Shown here in pieces: positions 1 to 8,913 of a DNA stretch of 64,000 nucleotides. Under the pieces are notes generated by a model that saw nothing but the letters and a program-made list of their open reading frames with translations, did no database searches and was not told where the DNA came from. The stretch's first letter is position 1; the number at the start of each line of letters is the position of its first letter. The position numbers and the translations under genes were made by a program. Origin of the DNA: Lunatibacter salilacus (GTDB taxonomy: Bacteria > Bacteroidota > Bacteroidia > Cytophagales > Cyclobacteriaceae); assembly GCF_009797935.1 (NCBI RefSeq), contig NZ_VOLC01000008.1, positions 62,001 through 126,000 on the forward strand, in the 5' to 3' direction.

Positions 1-2
1 AT

Positions 3-2666
3 GGCACAGTAAGAAAATCAGATATAACCGGAGCGGTGGCCTCAGTATCGAAGGATAAAATCAATGAGTTTGCTTCGGCAAATGTAATGCAGGCCATAGC
101 GGGAAGGGCTTCTGGTATTCAAGTGAAACAAAACAATGGAAGACCGGGAGCCCCTATCAGTGTCAGAATTAGGGGGACAAATTCAATTGTTGGAAATAAC
201 GAGCCATTGTATGTGGTGGATGGTTTTCCGGTAAGTAACCCCTTGTCCATCAATAATTCCAGTATTGAGAGCATTGAGATTCTTAAGGATGCCTCGGCTG
301 TTGCCATTTATGGCTCAAGAGCCTCTAACGGCGTGGTTTTGATTACCACCAAGAGGGGTAGGGAAGGAGAGACAAGTGTGAATATTGAAACTAACTATGG
401 GTTTCAACAGGTGATTAAAAAAATGGAGATGATGAATCCTTTGGAATTTGGCATCTATTATAATCGTTTGGATAACAATATGAACAGGGGTGACCGATTT
501 TCCCAGCAACAATTGGATGAATTTGCAGCTATGGGAGAGGGAACCATTTGGCAAGATGTCGTTTTTCAGACCGCACCCATGCAAAACCATTCAATTAATG
601 TCACTGGAGGGACAGAAAAGACCAAATTCTCCGTTACAGGCGGTTTATTTGACCAACAGGGAATTATAAATAACAGTGATTTTAAGCGGTATTCCTTTAA
701 TGCGAATATACGCCATGATATTAACAAAAAGTTTTCATTCGAAACAACGATGACACTGTCAAAAAATAAGAGTGCCCGTCAACTTTCCGAACAGGGTAGA
801 TTTGGAACATCATTAATTGGAAGGGCATATGGAATTCCCAATTATTTAGGGGTTTATGAAGAGGACGGTTCCTATCTGGAACCTGTTCTGAGAGATCCTA
901 GAGTTTCCGAGGCATTATGGAATCCATTGAATTTCATAAACGAAACAAGTAATATATTAGGAGAAAACAATGTACTTGGAAATCTTGCGGCCTACTACAA
1001 AATAATTGATGGCCTGGAACTGAAAATTTCGGGGGGGATTGAGAGCATCAATTCCCGTACAGATTTTTATCAGACAAAGAACTTTCAAAATGTTCCCGAT
1101 GGCGTGGCAACGGTTAATGTAAGTGAATTTACCAGTTTGTTGAATGAAAATATTTTAAGCTATAATAAAACCTTTGGAGAGAGACACAGTGTTTCCGCCG
1201 TGACGGGATTTACTTACCAGAATTTCTTGACCACCTCTTTAACCGGTGGGGGGAGAAATTTCTTAAGTGATGTAACGGAAACTCATAACCTGGCCACTGC
1301 AGCCATCCCGTCCATACCCGGATCAGGATACTCTCAATCTAATCTTCTTTCAGGTTTGGGCAGGGTAAATTATTCTTTTGATAACAGGTACTTATTTACC
1401 ATCAGTTACCGTGCCGATGGCTCCTCTGTGTATTCTCCAGGCAATAAATGGGGATATTTCCCATCTGCTGCATTTTCATGGAGAGTGTCAGAAGAAGGTT
1501 TTTTCAATGTTAATAGGGATGTAATAAATGACTTGAGGTTAAGGACCAGTTGGGGTAAGGCGGGAAGCCAAGCAATTAGTCCTTATGCCACCATGAATCA
1601 ACTTTTCCCTGGAACTACCGTGTTTGGAAGTGCATTATTTACCACCATGGCACCCTCTGTGAGACTAGCCTCCGACTTGAAATGGGAAACTACAGAACAG
1701 TTGAATATTGGTCTGGAAATGAGTTTCTTACAGAGTAGACTGCAATTGACTACGGACTATTATATCAAAGAAACCAGTGATCTGCTCAATGCTGTTCAAC
1801 TAGCCCGTTCGACAGGATATACCAACTCACTTCGTAACATTGGCCGGGTAAGCAACAGAGGAATTGAGTTTCAGGTCAACGCCAGTATTTTTGAAAAAAA
1901 TAATTTCAATTGGGAGGTCGATGCCAATATTTCGTTCAACCGATCGAAGGTTTTGGACCTTTATGGCGGACAGGATATTCTGGCAGGTCAGTTGCAGATG
2001 ATCATGTTTACTGATTTTGCCAACACCTATAGAGAGGGTGAGCCTTTAGGAATTATGTTTGGCTATGTTGAAGCAGACGAATATACAGAAAATGGGTTTT
2101 TGCAATACGTGGACCAAAATGGTGATGGAGTCATTGATGCTAGGGATAAGGTTCAGATTGGCGATCCCAATCCCAATTATATTTTTGGTCTGAATTCCAA
2201 GATGTCGTTTAAGGATTTCACCTTTTCCGTTTTTCTTACTGGTACCCAAGGCAATAGCATCATCAATATGAGTGCCGTTGCCTATAGCATGGATCAAACC
2301 AACGGAACCAACAAGTTGAAAGAGGTACTGAACAACCACTGGACTCCGGAAAATCCCGATGCCAAATACCCCATTCCATCTACCAACAACAGGTTTTTGT
2401 TTTCGGACAGGTATGTGGAAGATGGATCCTTTGTGAGGCTTCGTAATATTGAACTGGGCTATAATATACCGGTGCATAAGTGGACAGGAATGAAAAATGC
2501 CCAGATTTATTTCAGTGGTCAAAACTTGTTAACCTTTACAAGTTATTCTTGGTTGGATCCCGATGTGAACACCAGAGGAGGGTCCAATTCATTGGATCAG
2601 GGGATAGACTATGCTGGATACCCTGCAATGAAATCTTATACTTTTGGAGCAAGGATTGGTTTTTAA
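3..2666 (+). CDS. SusC/RagA-type TonB-dependent outer-membrane transporter, 5' end outside the window
   Basis: The reading frame is open to the left edge and already encodes GTVRKSDITGAVASV, the segment that normally follows the TonB box in SusC proteins, so the gene starts upstream and the GTG at 36 is not its start. Plug-domain hallmarks follow: a VRIRGTNSI stretch, EPLYVVDGFPV and the IEILKDASAVAIYGSRA signature with NGVVLITTKRG. The remainder (about 750 residues) is beta-barrel sequence ending in the aromatic residue typical of outer-membrane proteins. The family imports oligosaccharides or other large nutrients with a SusD lipoprotein and TonB energy. The SusD gene follows after 3 bp, so the two are co-transcribed. 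The leader and the carboxypeptidase-like N-domain are missing only because of the window boundary. The substrate cannot be read from sequence. Confidence 0.96.
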   Translation, partial: GTVRKSDITGAVASVSKDKINEFASANVMQAIAGRASGIQVKQNNGRPGAPISVRIRGTNSIVGNNEPLYVVDGFPVSNPLSINNSSIESIEILKDASAVAIYGSRASNGVVLITTKRGREGETSVNIETNYGFQQVIKKMEMMNPLEFGIYYNRLDNNMNRGDRFSQQQLDEFAAMGEGTIWQDVVFQTAPMQNHSINVTGGTEKTKFSVTGGLFDQQGIINNSDFKRYSFNANIRHDINKKFSFETTMTLSKNKSARQLSEQGRFGTSLIGRAYGIPNYLGVYEEDGSYLEPVLRDPRVSEALWNPLNFINETSNILGENNVLGNLAAYYKIIDGLELKISGGIESINSRTDFYQTKNFQNVPDGVATVNVSEFTSLLNENILSYNKTFGERHSVSAVTGFTYQNFLTTSLTGGGRNFLSDVTETHNLATAAIPSIPGSGYSQSNLLSGLGRVNYSFDNRYLFTISYRADGSSVYSPGNKWGYFPSAAFSWRVSEEGFFNVNRDVINDLRLRTSWGKAGSQAISPYATMNQLFPGTTVFGSALFTTMAPSVRLASDLKWETTEQLNIGLEMSFLQSRLQLTTDYYIKETSDLLNAVQLARSTGYTNSLRNIGRVSNRGIEFQVNASIFEKNNFNWEVDANISFNRSKVLDLYGGQDILAGQLQMIMFTDFANTYREGEPLGIMFGYVEADEYTENGFLQYVDQNGDGVIDARDKVQIGDPNPNYIFGLNSKMSFKDFTFSVFLTGTQGNSIINMSAVAYSMDQTNGTNKLKEVLNNHWTPENPDAKYPIPSTNNRFLFSDRYVEDGSFVRLRNIELGYNIPVHKWTGMKNAQIYFSGQNLLTFTSYSWLDPDVNTRGGSNSLDQGIDYAGYPAMKSYTFGARIGF

Positions 2667-2669
2667 CTC

Positions 2670-4163
2670 ATGGATAATAAAAAGATGAAAAAAATATCAA
2701 TTAAATTATATATAGGGATTATAGCATTAATTCTAGTTGTTTCCTGCGAGGATACCTTAATGGAAGAGCCAAAAGCACTAATGGTGGAAAGTTTTTACAA
2801 TTCACCGGCCGAAGTTGAAGCGGGATTGGCAGCAATCTATGCACCCATACGGGGGCAGATGAGCGGATGGTGGATTGGTGCCTTGGATTGCCAGGCAGAA
2901 TGGGGTGCTGGTTTAAACGGAGCAGCTAATTTCGATGCCCATAAAACAATGCAGGGTTTGGATAATGTAGCAAGCAACAATATAGTAGCCATATGGGACA
3001 ATATGTTCAGAAGCATATTGTACGCTAATTTGGTAATAAAGTACACTCCCCTAGGCACTGTATTAAGTGATTCGCAAAAGAACGTCTATTTGGCTGAGGC
3101 GAGATTTATGCGAGCCTTCGTTTATTTTCAATTGGTAAAAGCTTGGGGTGGAGTGCCGCTTTATACTGAGGAGACTATGGATCAAACCATCGGGGTGGCA
3201 AAAAGCACAAAGGAACAGGTATATGAGCGTATCAGGCAAGATCTTGAATTTGCGGAAAATCATTTGCCCGATGCCCCCGCACTTTTGGGAAAACCTTCCA
3301 AATGGAGCGTTAAAACGGTCTTGGCAGACGTTTATTTTTATATGGGCTTACACGTAGAGGCTGCATTAAAAGCCAATGAGGTCATTGAGTCCGGAAAATT
3401 CCTACTCGAAGAAGTAACTGAGGCGGATGACTTCAATAATCTATTTGGAAGAGAGGCCAGTTCGCAGGAAGAAATTTTCTATCTGAAATTCAACCAGAAC
3501 AGTACAAGCGGATTGATCTTGTTTACCCAACAGATCAATACGCCATGGTGGGGTGCACAGGGATATGGTATTCATACCTGGCACACATCCTCCCGGTTTT
3601 ATTCTGAATGGAGTGATAGTGACCTAAGAAAAAGCTTCGGGTGGTATGTTGAGACATCCAGGACCAATCCGTTTCTAGCCGGACAAGCAGCGTTTCCGAG
3701 TTCAGGGGTGACGCTGATTTCTCCTAAAAAGTACAATGATCCCAGCGCAATTATCTCCACCTTCGATTTGCCCGTTTACAGATATGCGGATTTACTTCTC
3801 ATTTATGCTGAAGCATCAGCCCGTGCCAACGGTAGTCCCACCCTGGATGGAATGGAAAAACTCAACATGGTGCACCGAAGAGCCTATGGTCAGCCTGCCC
3901 AATCGCCTTCGGTTGTGGATTTTAACCTTTCAGATTACAATCTGGAATCTTTTATTAACCTGGTTATCAGAGAAAGAGGGTATGAATTCCAGTTTGAGGG
4001 GAAACGTTGGTTTGATTTGGTAAGAGCTGGCAAAGCCAATGAGGTAATGGTTAATGCCATCGGCAGAGAAGTTGCGGAAAAACATTTACTCTGGCCAATT
4101 CCTGCCATCGAATTTGACCTGAATGAATCCCTTTTACCAAGTGATCAAAACCCAGGATATTAA
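2670..4163 (+). CDS. SusD/RagB-family nutrient-binding outer-membrane lipoprotein
   Basis: The 497-residue product has a hydrophobic leader ending in a lipobox (LVVSC, Cys near residue 26), so it should be lipidated and surface-exposed next to SusC. SusD features are the N-terminal ALMVESFYNSPAEVEAGLAA segment, the EARFMRAFVYFQLVKAWGGVPL helix region around residues 140-165, and the C-terminal RERGYEFQFEGKRWFDLVR block with the ending WPIPAIE...NPGY. It starts 3 bp after the SusC stop. An internal ATG 15 bases later (MKKISIK) is an equally good start. Family knowledge: SusD proteins act as a lid on SusC and bind the ligand. The ligand is unknown; the neighbouring ceramidase-like and dehydrogenase-like genes suggest a decorated glycan or glycolipid rather than starch. 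Confidence 0.95.
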   Translation: MDNKKMKKISIKLYIGIIALILVVSCEDTLMEEPKALMVESFYNSPAEVEAGLAAIYAPIRGQMSGWWIGALDCQAEWGAGLNGAANFDAHKTMQGLDNVASNNIVAIWDNMFRSILYANLVIKYTPLGTVLSDSQKNVYLAEARFMRAFVYFQLVKAWGGVPLYTEETMDQTIGVAKSTKEQVYERIRQDLEFAENHLPDAPALLGKPSKWSVKTVLADVYFYMGLHVEAALKANEVIESGKFLLEEVTEADDFNNLFGREASSQEEIFYLKFNQNSTSGLILFTQQINTPWWGAQGYGIHTWHTSSRFYSEWSDSDLRKSFGWYVETSRTNPFLAGQAAFPSSGVTLISPKKYNDPSAIISTFDLPVYRYADLLLIYAEASARANGSPTLDGMEKLNMVHRRAYGQPAQSPSVVDFNLSDYNLESFINLVIRERGYEFQFEGKRWFDLVRAGKANEVMVNAIGREVAEKHLLWPIPAIEFDLNESLLPSDQNPGY

Positions 4164-4206
4164 CTGGTGTGAAAAGCCCCAAATGGTTTTAATATTTCTT
4201 AATGTT

Positions 4207-4228
4207 GGAAGGTATTTCCCTTCCTTCC
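4207..4228 (+). terminator. weak hairpin downstream of the SusCD pair
   Basis: The arms GGAAGG and CCTTCC enclose a six-base loop and are followed by a T-containing run. It is short and the T-tract is interrupted, so it may only attenuate transcription between susD and the downstream SUMF1-like gene. Confidence 0.3.
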
Positions 4229-4434
4229 TTTAAAATTGGCATTTGGATAATAGTATTAGGTTTGGAAAAGAAAGTAGGAGATATTATTCTTTTTTGTAAG
4301 TTAATTTGTATGAAAGGTTAAGAAAAAATATCGAATTTCTCTTTCTAGATTAAAAAACGAAAAAAGATTTGGCGGGAATCTCTTGAAGCTAGCTTCACCT
4401 TCAATGCAACCCAACCCGTTCAGAAATTCAAAAA

Positions 4435-5553
4435 ATGTCAATTATGATAACAAACGTGTTTAGTCTGATTTTTGTTCTTGGCGGAATTTTTGGATCCCCA
4501 TCCCTTACAGCGCTGACTGATCCAATGGGAATGCCTGAACGGGATTCAATTAAAATTACCGATCCTTCGGATAAAATTGTAACAAAATTAATTGATTTGG
4601 GAGCCGACGTATCCCTAGAAGTGGTTTATATCCCTCCAGGAAAATTTAAAATGGGAAGTACACCGGAAGAAAAAGCCTGGGCCACCGGTACCGAGGGGGG
4701 AGCCACACCGGGAACAGAAAGGGAATCCTATGAGGGAGAATTTCCCCGTCCAATGGAAGTGAAAAACGGTTTTTGGATGGGAAGAACCGAAGTTACGGTC
4801 GGTCAATTCAAGCGGTTTGTTGAGGAGACGGGCTACGTTACGGATGCTGAGAAACCGGGTGGAGTAACCCAGGTTTTCAACCCTGAATGGAAAATTTCAG
4901 GTCTTGCCCCTCCGCACCCCTGGATTAAGCTGGAAGGCAAGAGTTGGCGTGATCCGAATTTTGGATTCCCCTTGCGGGACAGCTATCCGGTAGTAAGTGT
5001 GAGCTGGAATGATGGAAATGCGTTCTGCGCATGGTTGACTGAAAAGGAGAAGGCTGCGGGAAACCTGCCCGATGGAATGGAATACCGTTTACCGACCGAA
5101 GCCGAGTGGGAATATTCCTGCAGGGCCGGACAGGAAAGCCACTATTTTTGGTGGGGAAACGACCTAAGCGATGGAGAAGGCAGGTTCAATATTTCCGCCG
5201 TGGATTTTCTTCCCGGCCGGAATAAGATCTGGCCTCTGGCCAATGCACCCTGGAGCGATGGCTTTGCATTTGTCTCCCCCGTGGACCACTATAAGGAACT
5301 GGGACGCAACAGCTTTGGGCTTGCGGATATGTTGGGGAACGTTTGGGAAATTGTTTTGGACCATTTCGATCCGAAGGGTGGACATGAGACATTTCATTCT
5401 GTGGAAAACAATTACCGGCCGGTTTGCCGTGGGGGTAATTACTATGATGTCCCCGGCAATGCCCGGGTTGCTGTGCGGTTGGGGCTTCAAAGTACCAGTT
5501 ATTCTGATTCCCGGGATGGTTTCCGGATTTGCTTAGGGGTGGTCCAAAAATAG
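4435..5553 (+). CDS. SUMF1/formylglycine-generating-enzyme-fold secreted protein
   Basis: The 372-residue product has an N-terminal hydrophobic leader (residues 1-25), then a single SUMF1/PvdO-type domain from about residue 60: VVYIPPGKFKMGS, FWMGRTEVTVGQFKRF, PVVSVSWNDGNAFCAWL, YRLPTEAEWEYSCRAG and GLADMLGNVWEIV are all family blocks, ending with a GFRICLG strand. True formylglycine-generating enzymes carry a Cys pair near the C-terminal part; here that stretch (GGNYYDVPGNARVAVR) has none, and no sulfatase gene is nearby. A non-catalytic or differently acting member is therefore more likely than a sulfatase activator. A second ATG 9 bases downstream could be the start. It sits 271 bp after susD in the same direction and probably belongs to the same catabolic unit. 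Confidence 0.88.
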   Translation: MSIMITNVFSLIFVLGGIFGSPSLTALTDPMGMPERDSIKITDPSDKIVTKLIDLGADVSLEVVYIPPGKFKMGSTPEEKAWATGTEGGATPGTERESYEGEFPRPMEVKNGFWMGRTEVTVGQFKRFVEETGYVTDAEKPGGVTQVFNPEWKISGLAPPHPWIKLEGKSWRDPNFGFPLRDSYPVVSVSWNDGNAFCAWLTEKEKAAGNLPDGMEYRLPTEAEWEYSCRAGQESHYFWWGNDLSDGEGRFNISAVDFLPGRNKIWPLANAPWSDGFAFVSPVDHYKELGRNSFGLADMLGNVWEIVLDHFDPKGGHETFHSVENNYRPVCRGGNYYDVPGNARVAVRLGLQSTSYSDSRDGFRICLGVVQK

Positions 5554-5706
5554 TTGGAATGGAACATTTTCCGGCGTCGTAGAAAGGGACCGATCTTTTT
5601 TACAGCTAAGGGAGTCGCTCGCTTAATCAAAACCAACACCTTTGCTATAATTAACCTGGTGGGTTTGAAATATTTTACGGATTTTGAAACAAGTTTTAGA
5701 ATAAAA

Positions 5707-7167
5707 GTGATAAACGAAAAACCAATCCGCCCTAATAGAATCTTTATACTTCTATTTCTTATTTCTTTAGGGGAAATGGCAGCTTCAAAATCTACATTTG
5801 CCCAAACCCCGGAAATCTTTGGAGGAGCAGCCCAGATTGAAATTACTCCCCAAGAGAGTGGTTATCCTCATTATAGAGGGGCAAGTACAGGAACACATGA
5901 CCCTCTTTTTGCAAAAGCAATGGTTTTAATGGAGGGGGATGAAAAATTTGCCATCCTGGTCTGCGACCTTCTTTGGATCGAGAGGGACCTTTCCATCAAA
6001 GTCCGAACAAAGATTGAAGCCGACATGGGGATTCCCTACCACAATATTATTGTATCAGCCACCCATACCCATACCGGTCCTGCGTACCATCCTAACATAC
6101 GTGAATTGACTGGTAAACTGCGAATTCCTTTTGATACAATTAATACTACTGGAGAAAATGACTCCTATCCTACCTGGCTGGCCGAGAAGATGGTTGAGGC
6201 AGTATCTAAGGCCCATGATAACGCTGTTCCTGTCATGCTGGAATCCGGTTCTGGATTAGTGGATGACATTGCTTTTAACCGTAGGTTTTTAATGAAGGAT
6301 GGGAAAATGACCACAAACCCAGGCGTGATGAACCCTCAGATCAGCAGAACCACCGGTCCAGTTGACCCTGTTTTTGAAATCTTGCTGCTACGAAAGAAGT
6401 CGGATAACCGGCCAATTGCTGGCTTGAGCAATTTTGCGGTTCATGCGGATACCTTTGGGGGGACCGCATTCAGTGCAGATTACCCGGGATTTTTAGCTAA
6501 GGGCCTCGCCTCTATGTATGGGGATCAATTCGTGTCGGTATTTGCGGCAGGGGCCTGTGGCAATATTAACCATGTCGATGTTTCGGGAAGTATTCCGCGC
6601 CCTTCATCCGAAGTTATCGGTAAAGCCCTGGCTCAGGCGGTTGAACCGGACCAATTGAAAGCTTTGGGTATAGGCAAATTTGAAAGCCTGTCGTCTATTG
6701 TATATGCACCTTTGCAACACTTCACCCAAAAAGAATTGGAATGGGCACATCAGGAGGAGGCCCCGCCTCTCTATGTGGAATCCGCCTTTCTGGAACGCAG
6801 GAGACGTCTGAAAATCCGTTCCTTGGAACGGATGCGCAGGACAGAAGCCATTCCGCCAACCATTGGTGAGCGACCCTGGAAAATACCATTAGAGGTTCAG
6901 GTATTCCGGATAGGGAATGAATTTGCCATTGTGGGAGTGCCAGGGGAGGTTTTTGTGGAACTGGGGTTGGCGATAAAGGAAAAATCCCCCTTTAAACAGA
7001 CTCTCGTCATTGAATTGACCAATTGCCATATTGCCTATGTACCTACAATGGAAGCCTTTTCAGGTGGAGGTTATGAAACCGTCAATTCAAGACTGGCTCC
7101 GGGAGGAGGGGAATTATTGGTGAAAACCGCTATAAAAATGCTTGAGGAACTTGGCAAAAGTAATTAA
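5707..7167 (+). CDS. neutral/alkaline non-lysosomal ceramidase-family protein, copy 1
   Basis: The product resembles the N-terminal catalytic domain of neutral ceramidases (Zn-dependent amidases of ceramide). It has a mature start GGAAQIEITPQESGYP, then the metal-site block SATHTHTGPAYHP, FNRRFLMKDG, the second His region NFAVHADTFGG and a late GGYETVNSRLAPGGGE. At 486 residues it is shorter than characterised neutral ceramidases, which carry an extra C-terminal domain. The frame extends upstream to the preceding stop, but the GTG at 5707 gives a normal leader (INEKPIRPNRIFILLFLISL...FAQ), so I place the start there; a TTG at 5554 is the longest alternative. Many environmental members of this family are not proven ceramidases, so the substrate is open. 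Two paralogues follow directly. Confidence 0.85.
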   Translation: MINEKPIRPNRIFILLFLISLGEMAASKSTFAQTPEIFGGAAQIEITPQESGYPHYRGASTGTHDPLFAKAMVLMEGDEKFAILVCDLLWIERDLSIKVRTKIEADMGIPYHNIIVSATHTHTGPAYHPNIRELTGKLRIPFDTINTTGENDSYPTWLAEKMVEAVSKAHDNAVPVMLESGSGLVDDIAFNRRFLMKDGKMTTNPGVMNPQISRTTGPVDPVFEILLLRKKSDNRPIAGLSNFAVHADTFGGTAFSADYPGFLAKGLASMYGDQFVSVFAAGACGNINHVDVSGSIPRPSSEVIGKALAQAVEPDQLKALGIGKFESLSSIVYAPLQHFTQKELEWAHQEEAPPLYVESAFLERRRRLKIRSLERMRRTEAIPPTIGERPWKIPLEVQVFRIGNEFAIVGVPGEVFVELGLAIKEKSPFKQTLVIELTNCHIAYVPTMEAFSGGGYETVNSRLAPGGGELLVKTAIKMLEELGKSN

Positions 7168-7352
7168 GGTAAAATGAATGTCCAATGGTAAGGCAATGAA
7201 TTTTATTTTAGAGACAATTTACCTCCGGCGGTTTTCGGTATTTTGCCGGTTGTCCAAATAAGCAATACTATTCAGGAATGGATATCCGAAAATTTAATGT
7301 AATTTGAATTAAAAATAAATTAAAGAGATTGGCAGGGGCAAAATAAATTCGT

Positions 7353-8849
7353 ATGAAATACTGTGAGACAATTCGTAAGGCCATAGGATTTTTTGGCAGT
7401 TTTTCCATTTTAACCATTCTTTGCCAGATCGCAATGGGACAAAATCTGCTTGCGGATTCCGAATCAGCGATATTCCGTGCAGGAGCTTCAACCAGTAATA
7501 TTACACCGCCTTTGGGTTTGGGAATTGTGGGTAATTTTGGTACCCCCCCTCCTGGAGTGCATGTTCATGATGAACTTCATTCCAGGACTTTGGTTTTGGA
7601 TGATGGCAGTACCCAATTGGTATGGGTTATAGTGGATAATGTGGCGATCAAACGGGAGGTTTTTGACGAGGCCAAGCGACAGATCCAGCTGAAAACCGGT
7701 ATTCCGGTATCCCATATGATGATGTCCGCAACCCATACCCATTCCTGCATTGGGGCTGGGGGCGGAGAAACCGGGGATGAGCTGGGGTGGTGCTCTTGGA
7801 ACGAACAAAAACCGCTGGTCGGGTACCAGAATTTTCTGGTAGAACGAATTGTAGATGGAATTATCATTGCCCGCAACAACTTAGAACCGGCCAAAATTGG
7901 CTGGGGTTCTGGACAGGTTCCACAGCATGTTTTCAACCGTCGCTGGAAAATGAAGGAAAAGGTAATCAATCCCTTTGGGCAAATGGATCAGGTCCGGATG
8001 AATCCTGGATTTGAAAACCCTGATTTGCTGGTTCCTGCTGGTCCCACAGATCCTGAAATTGCCTTTGTTTCAGTTCAATCAATGGATGGGCGTCCCATTG
8101 CTCTTATGGCAAACTATTCCCTTCACTATGTAGGTGGGGTTCCCAAAGGACATCTGTCTGCGGACTATTTTGGCGTTTTTGCGGACCGGATTCAACAACT
8201 ATTAGGGGCAGACCGACAAGATCCCCCTTTTGTGGGAATGATGTCTAACGGAACCTCGGGAGATATAAACAACCTCAACTTCGGCACGCCGGCGGAAAAA
8301 CATACTCCCTATGAGAAAATGCGTTTGGTGGCAGATGATCTGGCTAAGGAAGTTATAAGGGTTTATGCCAATGTCAAACACCAAGATTGGGTTAAGTTGC
8401 AGGCGGCCCAAAAAGAAATCAGCTTGGAGGTACGTAGGGCAACACCGGAAATGCTAAAGAACAGCCATGCATTGATGGAAGGAAGCAGCACCAAAAAGTC
8501 TTCCCAACATCCCCTTGAAATAATATTTGCAGAAAGCTTATTGCAAATGGAAGAAGAATGGCCGGATAAGGTGGATATTATTCTACAGGCGTTCCGCATC
8601 GGGGACTTGGGGGTCGCCGGTATTCCCTTTGAAGTGTTTGCGGAAACTGGCTTAGAAATTAAATTCAAAAGTAATTTGCAGCCGGTATTTACCGTCAGTT
8701 TGGCGAATGGTTGGGGAGGATATCTGCCCACACCGGAACAACATGCCCTTGGTGGCTATGAAACATGGCTGACAGTTAACAAAGTAGAATTTTCTGCCTC
8801 GCAGAAGATTGTACAGGAATTGTTGGCTCTATTTCAAACATTGGAATGA
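7353..8849 (+). CDS. neutral/alkaline non-lysosomal ceramidase-family protein, copy 2
   Basis: This 498-residue paralogue of the preceding gene has an N-terminal leader (residues 1-30, ending AMGQN) that directs export. Family blocks in order are AGASTSNITPPLGLGIVGNF, DNVAIKREVFDEA, the metal-site MSATHTHSCIGAGGGE, VFNRRWKMKEK, a second His region with YSLHYVGGVPKGHLSADYF, MMSNGTSGDINN and the late GGYETWLTVNKVEF. The copies differ widely outside these blocks, so they are old duplicates that may act on different linkages or positions. It lies 185 bp after copy 1. An AATACTATT box (the reverse complement of a motif seen elsewhere in the window) lies 81 bp before the ATG, hinting at its own promoter or operator. 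Confidence 0.87.
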   Translation: MKYCETIRKAIGFFGSFSILTILCQIAMGQNLLADSESAIFRAGASTSNITPPLGLGIVGNFGTPPPGVHVHDELHSRTLVLDDGSTQLVWVIVDNVAIKREVFDEAKRQIQLKTGIPVSHMMMSATHTHSCIGAGGGETGDELGWCSWNEQKPLVGYQNFLVERIVDGIIIARNNLEPAKIGWGSGQVPQHVFNRRWKMKEKVINPFGQMDQVRMNPGFENPDLLVPAGPTDPEIAFVSVQSMDGRPIALMANYSLHYVGGVPKGHLSADYFGVFADRIQQLLGADRQDPPFVGMMSNGTSGDINNLNFGTPAEKHTPYEKMRLVADDLAKEVIRVYANVKHQDWVKLQAAQKEISLEVRRATPEMLKNSHALMEGSSTKKSSQHPLEIIFAESLLQMEEEWPDKVDIILQAFRIGDLGVAGIPFEVFAETGLEIKFKSNLQPVFTVSLANGWGGYLPTPEQHALGGYETWLTVNKVEFSASQKIVQELLALFQTLE

Positions 8850-8913
8850 TAATGTTTTTGTTTCGTGTAAATTGATTGGAGGATTTAATTTGTCCTAAAT
8901 ATTTTATTCTAGT

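Noticed and set aside
36-2666. SusC starting at the GTG at 36
   Set aside because: The frame is open to the left edge and the preceding codons encode the conserved GTVRKSDITGAV segment, so the real start lies outside the window.
5554-5706. N-terminal extension of ceramidase-like copy 1 from a TTG
   Set aside because: The extension would precede the signal peptide with about 50 basic or uncharacteristic residues.
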